Assembly (NCBI GenBank): GCA_040769385.1
Contig: JAXGLD010000001.1
Coordinates: forward strand, 620,001 to 684,000
Direction of reading: 5' to 3'
Length of the DNA: 64,000 nt
Origin: PHAA01 sp022706565
Lineage (GTDB): Bacteria > Bacillota > Syntrophomonadia > Syntrophomonadales > Syntrophomonadaceae
Of this stretch, positions 9,701 to 18,127 are shown piece by piece. The notes below the pieces were generated by a model. The model was not told the origin of the DNA, made no database searches, and worked only from the letters and a program-made list of their open reading frames with translations. Every line of letters starts with the position of its first letter. Position 1 is the stretch's first letter. The translations under genes and the position numbers were made by a program.

Positions 9701-10220
9701 TACCGTAGTAGCCCTGGATACCGATACGGGCGCCATGCGGGATGTTGCTGTCGACATAATCCCATATCAATCTGGCAGCCAGGTTCCGGTGTTCACCGAT
9801 ATAAATGGGCACTGGGCGGAGACATTCATCACTAAACTGGCTGCCAATGGTATCGTGAAGGGATATGAGGATGGCACCTTCCGGCCCAACTATAATATTA
9901 CCCGGGCCGAACTAATGGTATTGTTGGCCCAAAAGCAAGGTATAGGCACCGATGCCATTCAATCGACAGATTTTGCTGATGACCGGGACATTCCCTGGTG
10001 GGCTCGCTCAGCAGTTGTTGCCGCTGTAAAAGCAGGTTGGATCACTGGCTATCCGGATGGCACTTTCAAGCCCTACCTACCGGTGACTCGCCGGGAATTG
10101 TCGATAGTCAGCTCGCATTTGCAGGCGGAAGGATTGGTCAATCTCTTCCCCGGAGAAACTCTGCAGCCGGCGCGGCTGGTCTCCAGGGCTGAAGTCGCGG
10201 CGATACTGGCCCGCTTATAG
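6735..10220 (+). CDS. Secreted subtilisin-family (S8) serine protease with C-terminal SLH domains
   Basis: The 1161-residue product starts at ATG 6735 (GGGAG nine bases upstream; the in-frame TTG at 6714 is poorer). It has a signal peptide (about 1-32). The peptidase S8 domain (about 55-365) carries the triad Asp67 (IADSG), His111 (GHGTFMA) and Ser297 (GGSSMAAA), plus the oxyanion Asn in SAGNSGP. A pro-protein-convertase-like beta domain follows (about 385-480), then several hundred residues of repeated beta-rich modules. The C-terminus has two full SLH domains (about 1018-1130, GYEDGTFRP and GYPDGTFKP) and a shortened third. SLH domains bind pyruvylated wall polymer, so the protease should sit in the S-layer. 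It probably processes surface proteins, but the target is unknown. It is likely co-transcribed with the amidase. Confidence 0.92.
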   Translation: MLITVKKRRQFLLSLVLCFLILGQLFTPAVQANDRSAEIIGSRPLTAENIITATGLTGSGQIVGIADSGLDDGSMSDIHPDLANTGGSQKIPKIMLQSYTDRILADDPSGHGTFMAATIAGTGAASQGKYRGIAPGASLYFQALLDRNGNIDVPDDAADLFLPAYQAGVRVHVNGWGNGSNYNASAAQVDKFVYQHPTFLPIFSAGNSGPDRGTLTSQANSKNALVIGSSQVPRPAFDPEARFADQVAASSSRGPTADGRIKPDLLAPGSALISACSSLAESNFAANPLYTRMGGSSMAAAVTGGATALLREQLSTQNRVSDPSAALIKALLINGARRHSGNPFVEGFGILDLASTSLALKEDLFKMVDYKTRINQGESREYKLIVTDPTMPIKVTLAWTDPAGKAGDGATLVNDLNLSVRDTHGHVYYGNDSDHRQVTDTVNNVEQVNITNPERGEYTIVVHAADINSNSGQDFALVYGQVLCTGIVQAVDGQHLTLEGGARLDLGSRDVRQVQDGKLVGPGKTVEVGSDIYYNSSRAFIFADTWEATGVQALDTPEGGMILEMNNSVREGGYYIDQRIKDQTGSIMVNGVPARSIANLPTGIGLRASVNPALQTLWRLEAQNQEVTGYISEVDTTDLEIKLLNNNQTYTLSRYSAISYRDKIIDGTLQDAPYSTMDQSVLDYLLPGTAVTLHVTPGTGKVNALFLQRSLIVGRIIYVDESSNLIRLDSGRNYSVFPGSSIYRDKESIKLGDLQAGDLIKAQLMADTNTVIQIDASSQVSYGRVSYLSAKNKTLYLIDSHGISRSFNLTARTKVYGVDFSMEASGLVPGDWVRIISEPGGKEAWRIDVADIGEDLTKILMSVDQAQKTIHMADGSTYVYNPSTRVSRAGYIMGIEDLITGEPVQITTLTAPAPWMQVLGGVEARVPGTVGPPDMNITAQNFDGVLVVRGFTIAERVYIYRQDGSRERIDTVNGNFERIFNLLDKEKSITVVALDTDTGAMRDVAVDIIPYQSGSQVPVFTDINGHWAETFITKLAANGIVKGYEDGTFRPNYNITRAELMVLLAQKQGIGTDAIQSTDFADDRDIPWWARSAVVAAVKAGWITGYPDGTFKPYLPVTRRELSIVSSHLQAEGLVNLFPGETLQPARLVSRAEVAAILARL

Positions 10221-10225
10221 TCTGT

Positions 10226-10256
10226 AAATAACTTGGGGCCAGGCCCCAAGTTATTT
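10226..10256. terminator. Bidirectional terminator-type perfect inverted repeat
   Basis: A 15-bp perfect inverted repeat (AAATAACTTGGGGCC and its complement around one base) sits between the convergent S8 protease and acyltransferase genes. The outer A/T arms give U-rich tails in either direction around a GGGGCC core. Confidence 0.8.
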
Positions 10257-10264
10257 CTTCCTTC

Positions 10265-10942
10265 TCAGCGGTTGTTTACATTCATCCTGATACCTTCATC
10301 ATGGTGGTAACCGATTATGCGGCTGGGATTGCCTACGTATTTGGCCTGCGCTTCAGTATTCTTAACCACCACACTGCCAGCCCCGATAAGGGTTTCATCC
10401 TCTATCCTTACATGATCTATTATGGTAACTCCCAGCCCGATATAACAACTGTTCTTAATTACCCCATGCCCGCCGATATTACAGCCCGCGGTGATGATGT
10501 TATGGCTGCCCAGATTGAATTGGTGCCCGAGATAAACATGCTGTCTGATTAGGTTGTTGCAGCCCATTATGCCGCCGAAGCCAAGATGGGTAGTGCCCAT
10601 TATGACGTTGTTGTCCCCCATTATGATGTCTGGTGCCACATCTGCTCGGGCACTGATATAGTTGCGGAGTGTATATCCTGACTGTTTGGCCTTCAGATAC
10701 ATCCGCCCACGATCCCGCATGCGGCTATAACCATTGAACAAAGCCAGCATATCGTACTCTGCCGGGGGATAAAGGTCAGGCAGATCCTGGAAAGCCACCA
10801 GAGGCAGACCCAGCATCTCAGGTCCGGGCAGGTACTCCCGGTCCATGGCAAAGCAGGCTATCTCGAAATCTGAATTGCCGATAGCGTCGTAGAATAACAT
10901 GGTGCTCAAAGTAATACTGCCATATACAATTACTTTTTTCAT
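10265..10942 (-). CDS. PglD/NeuD-like sugar O- or N-acyltransferase (left-handed beta helix)
   Basis: Acetyl-CoA-dependent acyltransferase acting on a nucleotide sugar. From ATG 10942 it has 225 residues: an N-terminal Rossmann-like sugar-binding domain (VIVYGSITLS...) and then hexapeptide repeats with the alternating isoleucine/valine pattern (about 85-205), ending in IIGAGSVV-like and YVGNPSRIIG motifs. PglD and NeuD homologues have the same two-part layout and length (about 200-225). A TTG three codons upstream is possible, but the AAGGA upstream is only 3 nt from it against 12 nt for the ATG. It is divergent from the DegT aminotransferase. Together they resemble the PglE/PglD pair that makes acylated 4-amino sugars. 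The substrate is inferred. Confidence 0.8.
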   Translation of the reverse strand: MKKVIVYGSITLSTMLFYDAIGNSDFEIACFAMDREYLPGPEMLGLPLVAFQDLPDLYPPAEYDMLALFNGYSRMRDRGRMYLKAKQSGYTLRNYISARADVAPDIIMGDNNVIMGTTHLGFGGIMGCNNLIRQHVYLGHQFNLGSHNIITAGCNIGGHGVIKNSCYIGLGVTIIDHVRIEDETLIGAGSVVVKNTEAQAKYVGNPSRIIGYHHDEGIRMNVNNR

Positions 10943-11075
10943 ATTAACCAACCATCCTTCGAATCAAAGTCACACTCCCAATTCGCGCCAGACGGGCCGT
11001 AATCCTGCCTGCTCCACACTGCCGTATTGACTTCGGCACTCTCGCGCCATGATACCCGCAAATACTGAAAACAAG

Positions 11076-11103
11076 CTGCCAGGCTCACAATATATAGTAT
11101 AAT
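11076..11103 (+). promoter_or_regulatory. Candidate sigma-A promoter for the polysaccharide block
   Basis: CTGCCA, 16 nt, TATAAT, 64 bp upstream of the DegT aminotransferase start. The -10 is perfect and the -35 matches 4 of 6. It would drive the tightly packed genes up to about 18.07 kb. Confidence 0.45.
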
Positions 11104-11166
11104 AGGGCCCAGATCAGAAAAGAATGCAGATGCAACAGGAATTTGTGGGAGCGTGTTGATATAGGG

Positions 11167-12279
11167 ATGCACTCACCTAAACAGCCTCGGATCCCCGTTA
11201 CCAAACCCGCACTTCCAGACCTGGACTCGTATATCAATTATCTAAGCGGGATCTGGGAGCGAGGGCAACTGACCAACAATGGGCCGTTAGTGAAAGAACT
11301 TGAGATCAGAATCAAAGACTACCTTGGGGTCAAGCATTGTCTAGCGGTCAGCAGCGGGACCGTAGCCTTACAGCTGGCCCTTAAAGCGCTGGAGTTGAAC
11401 GGCGAAGTAATCACAACGCCGTTTTCATTTGTAGCCACAAGCTCGGCCATAGCATGGGAAGGTTGCCAACCGGTGTTTGCCGATATTGAAAACGATACCT
11501 TGTGCATCGACCCCGACCGAATCGAGGCCGTCCTCACCGAGAATACCCAAGCCATATTGGCTACGCATATATATGGTCACCCATGTGCCGTGGATGCCAT
11601 CGAGCACTTGGCTGTTAAGCACCATTTGAAAGTCATTTATGATGCTGCTCACGCTTTTGGGGTTAATTATCGTGGTCAGTCATTGTTGAATTTTGGTGAC
11701 ATCTCTACCTTGAGTTTTCATGCCACCAAGCTTTTTTACACTGGTGAGGGCGGAGCAGTCGTCTGTGACGACGACTGTTTGGCCGAAAGGATCAGAAGGA
11801 TGCGGGATTTTGGCATAAACGGACCGGAGGCATTTTTCCCCGAAATCGGTATCAATGCCAAAATGTCAGAATTACACGCCGCCCTTGGGCTTTGTGTTCT
11901 GCCAGGAGTAAGCGAAGCTATCGCCAGGCGTAAAGCTATATGCTTGCGATATGATGCTGCCCTTTCTGGACGCCTGGCCAGACCTGTCGTGCGTGAGGGA
12001 ACTGAGTATAATTATGCCTATTACCCGGTTATCTTGGCCAGTCAGGCTGAGCTCCAACACGTTCAGGACGCACTCAACCAAGTCAATGTATATCCCCGGC
12101 GTTATTTTTACCCCCCCCTGAGTCGGTTGGATTACGTCAGCCAATACTCAGTACCGTTAGCAGACAATATCTCTGCCCGTATTCTGTGCCTGCCCCTGTA
12201 TGAGGAATTGGATGAGATGCAGATAGACATGATCTGCAATGTGGTACTGGGGGCGCTGGACAACTATTTTAAGGAATGA
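11167..12279 (+). CDS. DegT/DnrJ/EryC1/StrS-family nucleotide-sugar aminotransferase
   Basis: PLP enzyme that installs an amino group on a keto-deoxy nucleotide sugar. The 370-residue product from ATG 11167 opens with the family start IPVTKP followed by LTNNGP (substrate loop). It has the SSGTVALQLAL phosphate-binding stretch, the DAAHAFG block with the PLP-contacting Asp, and the catalytic lysine in FHATKLF (Lys188). Opening and length resemble the VioA/4-amino-sugar subgroup. An in-frame TTG at 11143 would add eight residues not seen in homologues. It heads the polysaccharide block and is divergent from the PglD-like acyltransferase, so a 4-acylamino-dideoxy sugar is the likely joint product (inference). 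Confidence 0.88.
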   Translation: MHSPKQPRIPVTKPALPDLDSYINYLSGIWERGQLTNNGPLVKELEIRIKDYLGVKHCLAVSSGTVALQLALKALELNGEVITTPFSFVATSSAIAWEGCQPVFADIENDTLCIDPDRIEAVLTENTQAILATHIYGHPCAVDAIEHLAVKHHLKVIYDAAHAFGVNYRGQSLLNFGDISTLSFHATKLFYTGEGGAVVCDDDCLAERIRRMRDFGINGPEAFFPEIGINAKMSELHAALGLCVLPGVSEAIARRKAICLRYDAALSGRLARPVVREGTEYNYAYYPVILASQAELQHVQDALNQVNVYPRRYFYPPLSRLDYVSQYSVPLADNISARILCLPLYEELDEMQIDMICNVVLGALDNYFKE

Positions 12280-12294
12280 TCAATTCCAGCGAAG

Positions 12295-13281
12295 ATGAGT
12301 AAGTATGGTGAAACCGGTATGAAGATTCTTGTAACAGCCATAGGCTCGATGGCCGCGGACATAGTGATCAAGGCCCTGCATAGGGGCGGTCACCTGGTGG
12401 TAGGCACTGATATCTACCCGCGGGAATGGATAGCTGATGCCTATAACGTGGATTGGTTCGTTCAGGCTCCCCCCGCCAGGGATGAGGATAAGTACCGGGA
12501 TTTCATAATGAACATATGTGAGGATAAGGGAATAGAGGCTATAATCCCTTTGACCGATCCGGAAGTTGAGGTCATCAGTTCAGTTAAGCACGGATTACTA
12601 TCCGAGGGTGTTTTAGCATGTGTCATGGAGCCGGAATCGGTCAGTTTGTGCCGCGATAAGTATCGTTTACCCCGGTTCCTTGCCAGCTTGGGATTGGACA
12701 ATACCATTGCCACCGACCGGTTCGATCCGCACGCTTTGCCATCCTGGCCTTTCCCATGGCAAGCCAAGCCCCGGTTTGGACGCAGCAGTCAGGGATTGGT
12801 CTTGATCGGTAACGCCGAGCAAGCGGCTTATCTTAAGGATTTGAGCAATCTTTGCGAATATGTCGTTCAGCCCTATATAGGGGGCCGGATTTGCACCGTG
12901 GATGTTATCCGGGATGGCAAGGATAACGTAGTGTGTATTGCCCGGCGCGAGCTATTGCGCAATCCCTCCGGGGCTGGGCTGACCGTAGAGACAATCGAGA
13001 ATAACGAATTGACCTCAACCTGCTGCTGGATTGCCCGGACCCTTGACGTTATCGGTGCGGTTAACCTGGAATTCATTGAGTCTCCCAGCGGCAGCTTTTC
13101 TTTTCTGGAACTAAACCCGCGCCTGTCTGGGGGAGTGGAGTTCAGTCATCTAGCCGGTTATGATGTGGTCTCCAATCATCTGCGCTGTTTTCAAGGACTG
13201 GGTATAGAAGCATATTCGGGTTTGAATAAAATGATCATTGCCCGAAAATACGAGGAGTATATCACCGAGACTTTATTATAG
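12295..13281 (+). CDS. ATP-grasp enzyme of the carbamoyl-phosphate-synthase-like group
   Basis: ATP-grasp ligases join a carboxylate to a nucleophile through an acyl-phosphate. The 328-residue product has an N-terminal Rossmann-like preATP-grasp domain (VTAIGSMAADIVIKAL; a second ATG at 12319 starts just before it and may be the true start). The central ATP-grasp fold has PWQAKPRFGRSSQG, and the metal-binding ELNPRLSGG motif lies near residue 280. This class is frequent in polysaccharide clusters, where members are thought to attach amino acids or other acids to sugars, but its substrate here is unknown. It follows the aminotransferase by 15 bp and overlaps the upstream extension of the flippase frame, so it is in the same operon. 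Confidence 0.8.
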   Translation: MSKYGETGMKILVTAIGSMAADIVIKALHRGGHLVVGTDIYPREWIADAYNVDWFVQAPPARDEDKYRDFIMNICEDKGIEAIIPLTDPEVEVISSVKHGLLSEGVLACVMEPESVSLCRDKYRLPRFLASLGLDNTIATDRFDPHALPSWPFPWQAKPRFGRSSQGLVLIGNAEQAAYLKDLSNLCEYVVQPYIGGRICTVDVIRDGKDNVVCIARRELLRNPSGAGLTVETIENNELTSTCCWIARTLDVIGAVNLEFIESPSGSFSFLELNPRLSGGVEFSHLAGYDVVSNHLRCFQGLGIEAYSGLNKMIIARKYEEYITETLL

Positions 13282-13297
13282 ATATCATGCAGAACAG

Positions 13298-14782
13298 GTG
13301 ATTTTTACGTCCGAACTTAGGCAGAAAACCTTAAATAGTCTATGGTGGAGTGCTGCTGACAACTTCGGTGTGCAATTGCTGCTTTTCCTGATCAATGTCA
13401 TCATGGCCCGGCAAGTCCCGCCCGAAGGATACGGACTCATTGCCATGTTATCCATATTTATGGCTATCGCCCAATCTTTTGTGGATAGTGGCTTCAGTTC
13501 CGCCCTGATTCAGAAGCAGGATGCTGGCGAGGTTCACTACTCATCCATCTTCTATTTTAATATCGTTATGGGCTTGGTTATGGCTGGACTATTGTGTTGG
13601 GCGTCGCCCTATATTGCCAGTTTTTATGGACAAGCAATTCTTACCCCTCTAGCTTGTTTTATGTCCCTTAACCTGATCATCGGTTCACTGGGTTCTGTTC
13701 CCAACAGCCTCATGAAAAAGAACTTGGATTTTAGAAGCCAAACCATAGCCAGCCTGCTGTCGGCCGTGTTTTCTGGAATAATTGGGATTGCGTTGGCCCT
13801 CTATGGTTGGGGGGTATGGAGCATAGCAGCGCAGAATGTTGCTCTGACCCTTTTCCGCACGGTATTTCTGTGGATTCTCGGCACCTGGCGCCCCACCCGT
13901 TCTTTCAGTATGTCCGTTTTAGGCGAGATGTTCGGATTCGGCTCCCGTCTCCTGGCGGCGGGACTGATTGACGTTATCTTCACCAACTTGTACCAACTGG
14001 TTATCGGGAAGATATTTTCCGCTCGCGATCTGGGCTTCTATACTCAGGCTAGCCGGATCAAACAGTTGCCCGCCGGCGGTCTTAGTGCCATAGTCAGCCG
14101 GGTTTCATTTCCAGTTTTGGCCCTGATTCAGAATGATCCGGTGCAATGCCGACATGCCTTGCGCAAGGCGGTCGGTTTTTTGGGTATGGTGAATTTTCCT
14201 CTAACCATAGGGTTAGCAGTATGTGCCCAACCAGTGGTGATGGTTTTATTAACAAACAGATGGGCCTCGGTTATTCCATACCTACAGATACTGTGCGCGG
14301 TGGCCTTGTTTTATCCTTTACAGGTGATAAACCTAAATGTGGTCACGGCCTTGGGTCGTTCCGACCTGTTTTTCCGGCTGGAAATCTGGAAAAAGCTGCT
14401 GACAGTGGCCAATATCATCATCGCTTATCGTTGGGGTGTGCTGGGTATCGTTTATGGGCAGGTAATAGTAGCATTTTTATCCTATCTGATTAACAGCTCC
14501 TCTAGTGCGGAGCTGGTCGGCTATTCGACTTGGGACCAGGCCAGGGATCTGAGCCCTTATCTATTAGTGTCTATTATAATGGGCTTTTTGGTGATGTTGA
14601 TTTCCTATATGGTGAACCTCGATTACCTTCTCCTGCTGACTGTGCAGATAGTCAGCGGTGCGGTGATTTACATCGGTTTGTGCCGGATACTGCGATTGGA
14701 AGTGTTTATGGAGACCCAGATGGTATTATTAGAGGCAGCAGGCGCATTGGGGGTAAACCTGAAGAAGAAGTGGATAAGATAA
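13298..14782 (+). CDS. Wzx-type lipid-linked oligosaccharide flippase (MOP superfamily)
   Basis: Moves undecaprenyl-linked repeat units across the membrane. I place the start at GTG 13298 because the protein then opens with SELRQKTLNSLWWS, where family members begin, and the frame no longer overlaps the ATP-grasp gene; the longer frame from TTG 13238 adds non-homologous residues. About 494 residues with 12-14 predicted transmembrane helices. The N-terminal block ARQVPPEGYGLIAM and the GFGSRLLAAGLID...FTNLYQLVIGK segment are characteristic of the polysaccharide biosynthesis family (RfbX/WzxC-like). It stops one base before the next ATG, which indicates translational coupling. The start codon is the least certain point; the Shine-Dalgarno is weak. 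Confidence 0.88.
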   Translation: MIFTSELRQKTLNSLWWSAADNFGVQLLLFLINVIMARQVPPEGYGLIAMLSIFMAIAQSFVDSGFSSALIQKQDAGEVHYSSIFYFNIVMGLVMAGLLCWASPYIASFYGQAILTPLACFMSLNLIIGSLGSVPNSLMKKNLDFRSQTIASLLSAVFSGIIGIALALYGWGVWSIAAQNVALTLFRTVFLWILGTWRPTRSFSMSVLGEMFGFGSRLLAAGLIDVIFTNLYQLVIGKIFSARDLGFYTQASRIKQLPAGGLSAIVSRVSFPVLALIQNDPVQCRHALRKAVGFLGMVNFPLTIGLAVCAQPVVMVLLTNRWASVIPYLQILCAVALFYPLQVINLNVVTALGRSDLFFRLEIWKKLLTVANIIIAYRWGVLGIVYGQVIVAFLSYLINSSSSAELVGYSTWDQARDLSPYLLVSIIMGFLVMLISYMVNLDYLLLLTVQIVSGAVIYIGLCRILRLEVFMETQMVLLEAAGALGVNLKKKWIR

Positions 14783-15877
14783 ATGATTAGGCGGGAAAAA
14801 GACCATCACGATGGGAAGAAAGGAGGCTTCAAACCATTGAGCTGGCAGTGCGGATTTAACAAGGCTTTCTTGCGGGCATTAGCCGAAGATCTGCTGTATA
14901 CGAAAGAGTCTATCCGTGCGAAATTCTGGGCATACCGGCATTCCTTTTTTTCCGACCGGATCAAACTCTATGGACTGACTCCTGATAATTACGACCGATA
15001 TCTGCCGGACTTTCTTTATTATCAGCTGCAGCCCATCAACGGTATATTCAGTATATGGCTGGATGACAAATTGAGCCTCAAGTATCTCTTGCAGCCCTTT
15101 GATCAGTACTTGCCGGAATACTATTATTTATTGGACCGTGGACATGTGATTGGTTTAATGGATTGTCCCTTGGCGGGGGTCGACGACGAAAGTATAGCAA
15201 GACTGCTGGAGTTGAAAGGATGCCTGGCTGCGAAACTGATGACGGGGTCCCGGGGCAAGGGATTTCACAAGTTGACTTGCCATAATGACGATTACTATGT
15301 TGACGATATCCGCATGAATCGTACTGATATGATGACTTTCCTCATGGGACTGTCGGGCTATCTTATTACCGAATACCTGACTGCTCATCATGCCTTGGCC
15401 ACGGTCACCGGCAACCGACCTTGTTCGCTTAGAATAGTCTTAGTCAACCTGGGCGGTAAACATACGATAGCCGGCGCCTACATGAAATTGGGTACGGATG
15501 CCTCAGGTTATGTCGATAACATCAGTGCAGGAGGGATTGCTGTATGGGTTGATATTGACAGCGGTTCTTTTTCACGCGGTTTTTGGTACGATGGGCAACG
15601 CTATGTCCCGGTGACCAAGCACCCGGACAGCGAACAGCTGGTAGAGGGCACAGTGCCATTCTGGCAAGACATAAGGGCGACGATCCTGGCGATTGGTGAT
15701 TATGTGCCCCAAATGAGACTTATGGGATTTGACATTATCATCAGCGATGAGGGATTTAAGATAATTGAAATCAATTCGCGACCGGGCCTGAATACATTAA
15801 GTCTTCTTGACCCAATCCATACCAAAAGCCTTTTTTCGGAATTCTTCCGGCAGTTGCTGGATGAAGGGAAGAGGTAG
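14783..15877 (+). CDS. Sugar-transfer-associated ATP-grasp protein
   Basis: Matches the ATP-grasp subgroup found beside glycosyltransferase genes (ATPgrasp_ST type, about 300-370 residues). Visible features are a helical N-terminal region, MTGSRGKGFHKL (nucleotide loop), GYLITEYL (hinge), RIVLVNLGG, GGIAVWVDIDSG and the metal-binding MGFDIIISDEGFKIIEINSRPGLNTL near the C-terminus. The ATG at 14783 directly abuts the flippase stop. A strong AGGAGG at 14821 lies ten bases before an in-frame TTG at 14837, so a start 18 codons later is quite possible. The chemistry is unknown; such proteins may add an amino acid or acid to the glycan. It is the second, unrelated ATP-grasp enzyme in the operon. 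Confidence 0.8.
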   Translation: MIRREKDHHDGKKGGFKPLSWQCGFNKAFLRALAEDLLYTKESIRAKFWAYRHSFFSDRIKLYGLTPDNYDRYLPDFLYYQLQPINGIFSIWLDDKLSLKYLLQPFDQYLPEYYYLLDRGHVIGLMDCPLAGVDDESIARLLELKGCLAAKLMTGSRGKGFHKLTCHNDDYYVDDIRMNRTDMMTFLMGLSGYLITEYLTAHHALATVTGNRPCSLRIVLVNLGGKHTIAGAYMKLGTDASGYVDNISAGGIAVWVDIDSGSFSRGFWYDGQRYVPVTKHPDSEQLVEGTVPFWQDIRATILAIGDYVPQMRLMGFDIIISDEGFKIIEINSRPGLNTLSLLDPIHTKSLFSEFFRQLLDEGKR

Positions 15878-15931
15878 GGTCCGAGTTTCGTTATTTGGCG
15901 GTGCTGCCGCGTGTCGATAGGGGAATTGATA

Positions 15932-16918
15932 ATGAACACTATGGTAAGCATCAATTGCATTGCATATAACCAGGAGAGATATATAAGCGACGCTATTGAA
16001 GGTTTTCTGAGACAGCAGACCGATTTCGGATACGAGATCTTGATCCACGATGATGCTTCTACCGATCGGACTGCCGGTATCATCGAAGACTACACCCGGC
16101 GGTATCCGGACCTGATCAAACCGCTTTACCAGACTGAGAACCAATACTCCAAGGGAATCAAGGTTGGTACCGCATTTAACCTGCCCAGAGCCAAAGGAAA
16201 ATATGTTGCCTTCTGTGAAGGGGATGATTATTGGACTGATCCGGAAAAGCTGCAAAAACAGGTTGATTACATGGAAAGCCACCCGGAATGCAGTATGTGT
16301 TGTCATGCAGTAAAGCTGGTGAACAGGGGAGGAAGGTCGGTGGGCCGCTTAATAAGGCCTTACCACCAAAGCTGTCTGGTACCTATAGAGGATCTCATCA
16401 TGGGTGGAGGCACCTTCATCAGCATCAATTCCATCCTGTATCGCAGGGAATTGATGGCGTCCCCTCCGGACTTTTATCTGCAGGCCCCGGTCGGAGACAT
16501 CCCCATGCTCTTATATCTGTCCACCTGTGGTACAGTCTATTATTTTGACGAGGTGATGTCGGCTTATAGGACAGGAGTATCCGGGTCTTGGACCGACCGA
16601 ATCAACCGCTCCAAGGCCAAGGAGATCGATACGAGGATCAGGCTTATTGAGATGACCGACAGTTTCAACCGCTTCACCGATTATATGTACGCTGATATTA
16701 TAACTCGCCGCCAATATGAGAACGAACTCCTGCTGCTAATTGCCCGTGGTGAGGTAACAGCATTGAAAGAGGAGAGGTTCAGACACATCGGAGATCAGAT
16801 GGGGATTTACGCAGTGGTCCTGATTTATCTCAACAAATATTTTCCTCATCTATATAGGAAACTCAAACCATTGAAGAGGTATTTAAGTAAGAAATTATCA
16901 GCCCTGGACAGATCCTGA
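15932..16918 (+). CDS. GT2-family glycosyltransferase
   Basis: Inverting GT-A glycosyltransferase, about 328 residues. The N-terminal nucleotide-sugar domain shows VSINCIAYNQERYI, a DDASTD motif (nucleotide binding) and the metal-binding GDDYWTDPEKLQKQ block, all canonical for GT2. The C-terminal third is basic and helical with no transmembrane helix. ATG 15932 has GGGGA seven bases upstream; the GTG at 15911 is less well placed. It sits between the ATP-grasp protein and a GT4 enzyme in the same operon. It would add one sugar to the lipid-linked repeat unit; donor and acceptor cannot be told. Confidence 0.9.
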   Translation: MNTMVSINCIAYNQERYISDAIEGFLRQQTDFGYEILIHDDASTDRTAGIIEDYTRRYPDLIKPLYQTENQYSKGIKVGTAFNLPRAKGKYVAFCEGDDYWTDPEKLQKQVDYMESHPECSMCCHAVKLVNRGGRSVGRLIRPYHQSCLVPIEDLIMGGGTFISINSILYRRELMASPPDFYLQAPVGDIPMLLYLSTCGTVYYFDEVMSAYRTGVSGSWTDRINRSKAKEIDTRIRLIEMTDSFNRFTDYMYADIITRRQYENELLLLIARGEVTALKEERFRHIGDQMGIYAVVLIYLNKYFPHLYRKLKPLKRYLSKKLSALDRS

Positions 16919-16953
16919 TTCGGAACTATCTCGGGGGGGGGAGATGACAAGTT

Positions 16954-18072
16954 GTGCCCGCCATAAAAATTCTGTATGTGATTACCACCGGCCACTCGGG
17001 AGGAGCCCAGTCCCATCTGTATGAACTGTGTACTCGTCTGCCAGACCCTTTCTCACCGGAAGTGATAATGGGACATCGAGGGACATTGGGGGATAGACTG
17101 GTGCAGGCCGGAATACCGGTCCATATAGTCCCTTCCCTACAGCGAAACATCAGTCTGAAAAAGGATGTTGAAGCTTACCGGCGGCTTGGCGCCATGGTCC
17201 GTTCCCTACAGCCGCATCTGTTGTGTCTTCATTCCAGCAAGGCTGGCATTTTGGGCCGCCTGGCGGCCCGGCGTCTTGGTATCCCCGTCGTATTTACGGC
17301 GCACGGGTGGGCCTTTGCCGAGGGCGTTCCCCCGGTGCAGCGTTTTCTATACCGGCAAGTGGAAAGATGGGCGGGACGTTATTGCCAGCGGATCATCTGC
17401 GTATCCGATTATGATTACCGCCTTGCCCGCCGTTATCATGTAGCCCAGCCCGACCAGCTGGCCGTGGTTCACAACGGTATAGCCTTTGAGCCAATGCAGT
17501 CAGCAAGATCGCCAGAGGCGCCGCGGCCGATCAGAATAATCATGGTAGCCCGTTTTGCCCGTCAAAAGAATCAGATCCTGCTGCTGGAGGCAGTCAATCG
17601 CTGGCCCCCCGACCAACCGTTTGAAATTATTCTGGTTGGTGATGGCCCCCTGCTGCCATCTGTCAGAGATTATGCTGCCCGACTGCCCGTCGCCGACAGG
17701 GTCCATTTCCTGGGCAACCGGGAGGACGTCGGCCAACTTCTGCGCGACTCGGATATTTTCGTTCTCTCCTCCTGGTGGGAGGGTTTTCCCATAACGATAC
17801 TGGAGGCGATGCGGGCGGGTTTACCGGTCGTGGCTTCCGATGTGGGTGGTTGTCGGGAAGCAGTGGTCGACGGTCAGACTGGATTCCTGTTTGAACCTGG
17901 AGATGTGGAGATGTTGGGTCAGCGTTTGAGTCAGTTGACAGCGGACCAGGGATTGCGCCGGCAGATGGGTTTGGCCGGGCAGGAACGGTTTATAACGAGA
18001 TTCACTGCCGATAAGATGGTAGAAGACACAGTGAAGATATACAAAGATGTGCTGACTGGGGCAGAAAACTAA
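16954..18072 (+). CDS. GT4-family glycosyltransferase
   Basis: Retaining GT-B enzyme of 372 residues. N-terminal domain: VITTGHSGGAQSHLYEL (typical GT4 acceptor-side loop) and HSSKAGILGRLAAR. C-terminal domain: MVARFARQKNQILLLEA, VGDGPLLPSV, FVLSSWWEGFPITILEAMRAGLPVVASDVGG with the E-x7-E donor-binding motif, then GFLFEPGD. The start is GTG 16954 behind a run of eight G residues. It is the last gene of the polysaccharide operon and is followed by a hairpin terminator facing the anti-sigma gene. Donor specificity is unknown. Confidence 0.92.
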   Translation: MPAIKILYVITTGHSGGAQSHLYELCTRLPDPFSPEVIMGHRGTLGDRLVQAGIPVHIVPSLQRNISLKKDVEAYRRLGAMVRSLQPHLLCLHSSKAGILGRLAARRLGIPVVFTAHGWAFAEGVPPVQRFLYRQVERWAGRYCQRIICVSDYDYRLARRYHVAQPDQLAVVHNGIAFEPMQSARSPEAPRPIRIIMVARFARQKNQILLLEAVNRWPPDQPFEIILVGDGPLLPSVRDYAARLPVADRVHFLGNREDVGQLLRDSDIFVLSSWWEGFPITILEAMRAGLPVVASDVGGCREAVVDGQTGFLFEPGDVEMLGQRLSQLTADQGLRRQMGLAGQERFITRFTADKMVEDTVKIYKDVLTGAEN

Positions 18073-18097
18073 AGGAGCGCTAAAATCAGCGCTCCTT
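18072..18097. terminator. Hairpin terminator between convergent operons
   Basis: AAGGAGCGCT and AGCGCTCCTT form a 10-bp perfect stem around a 6-nt loop. The T-rich tail lies on the minus-strand side (TTTAGTTTTC), so it best terminates the sigma/anti-sigma transcript. It may also stop the glycosyltransferase operon. Confidence 0.75.
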
Positions 18098-18127
18098 ATA
18101 ATGTCAGTATATTCAGATTTATCGGGC

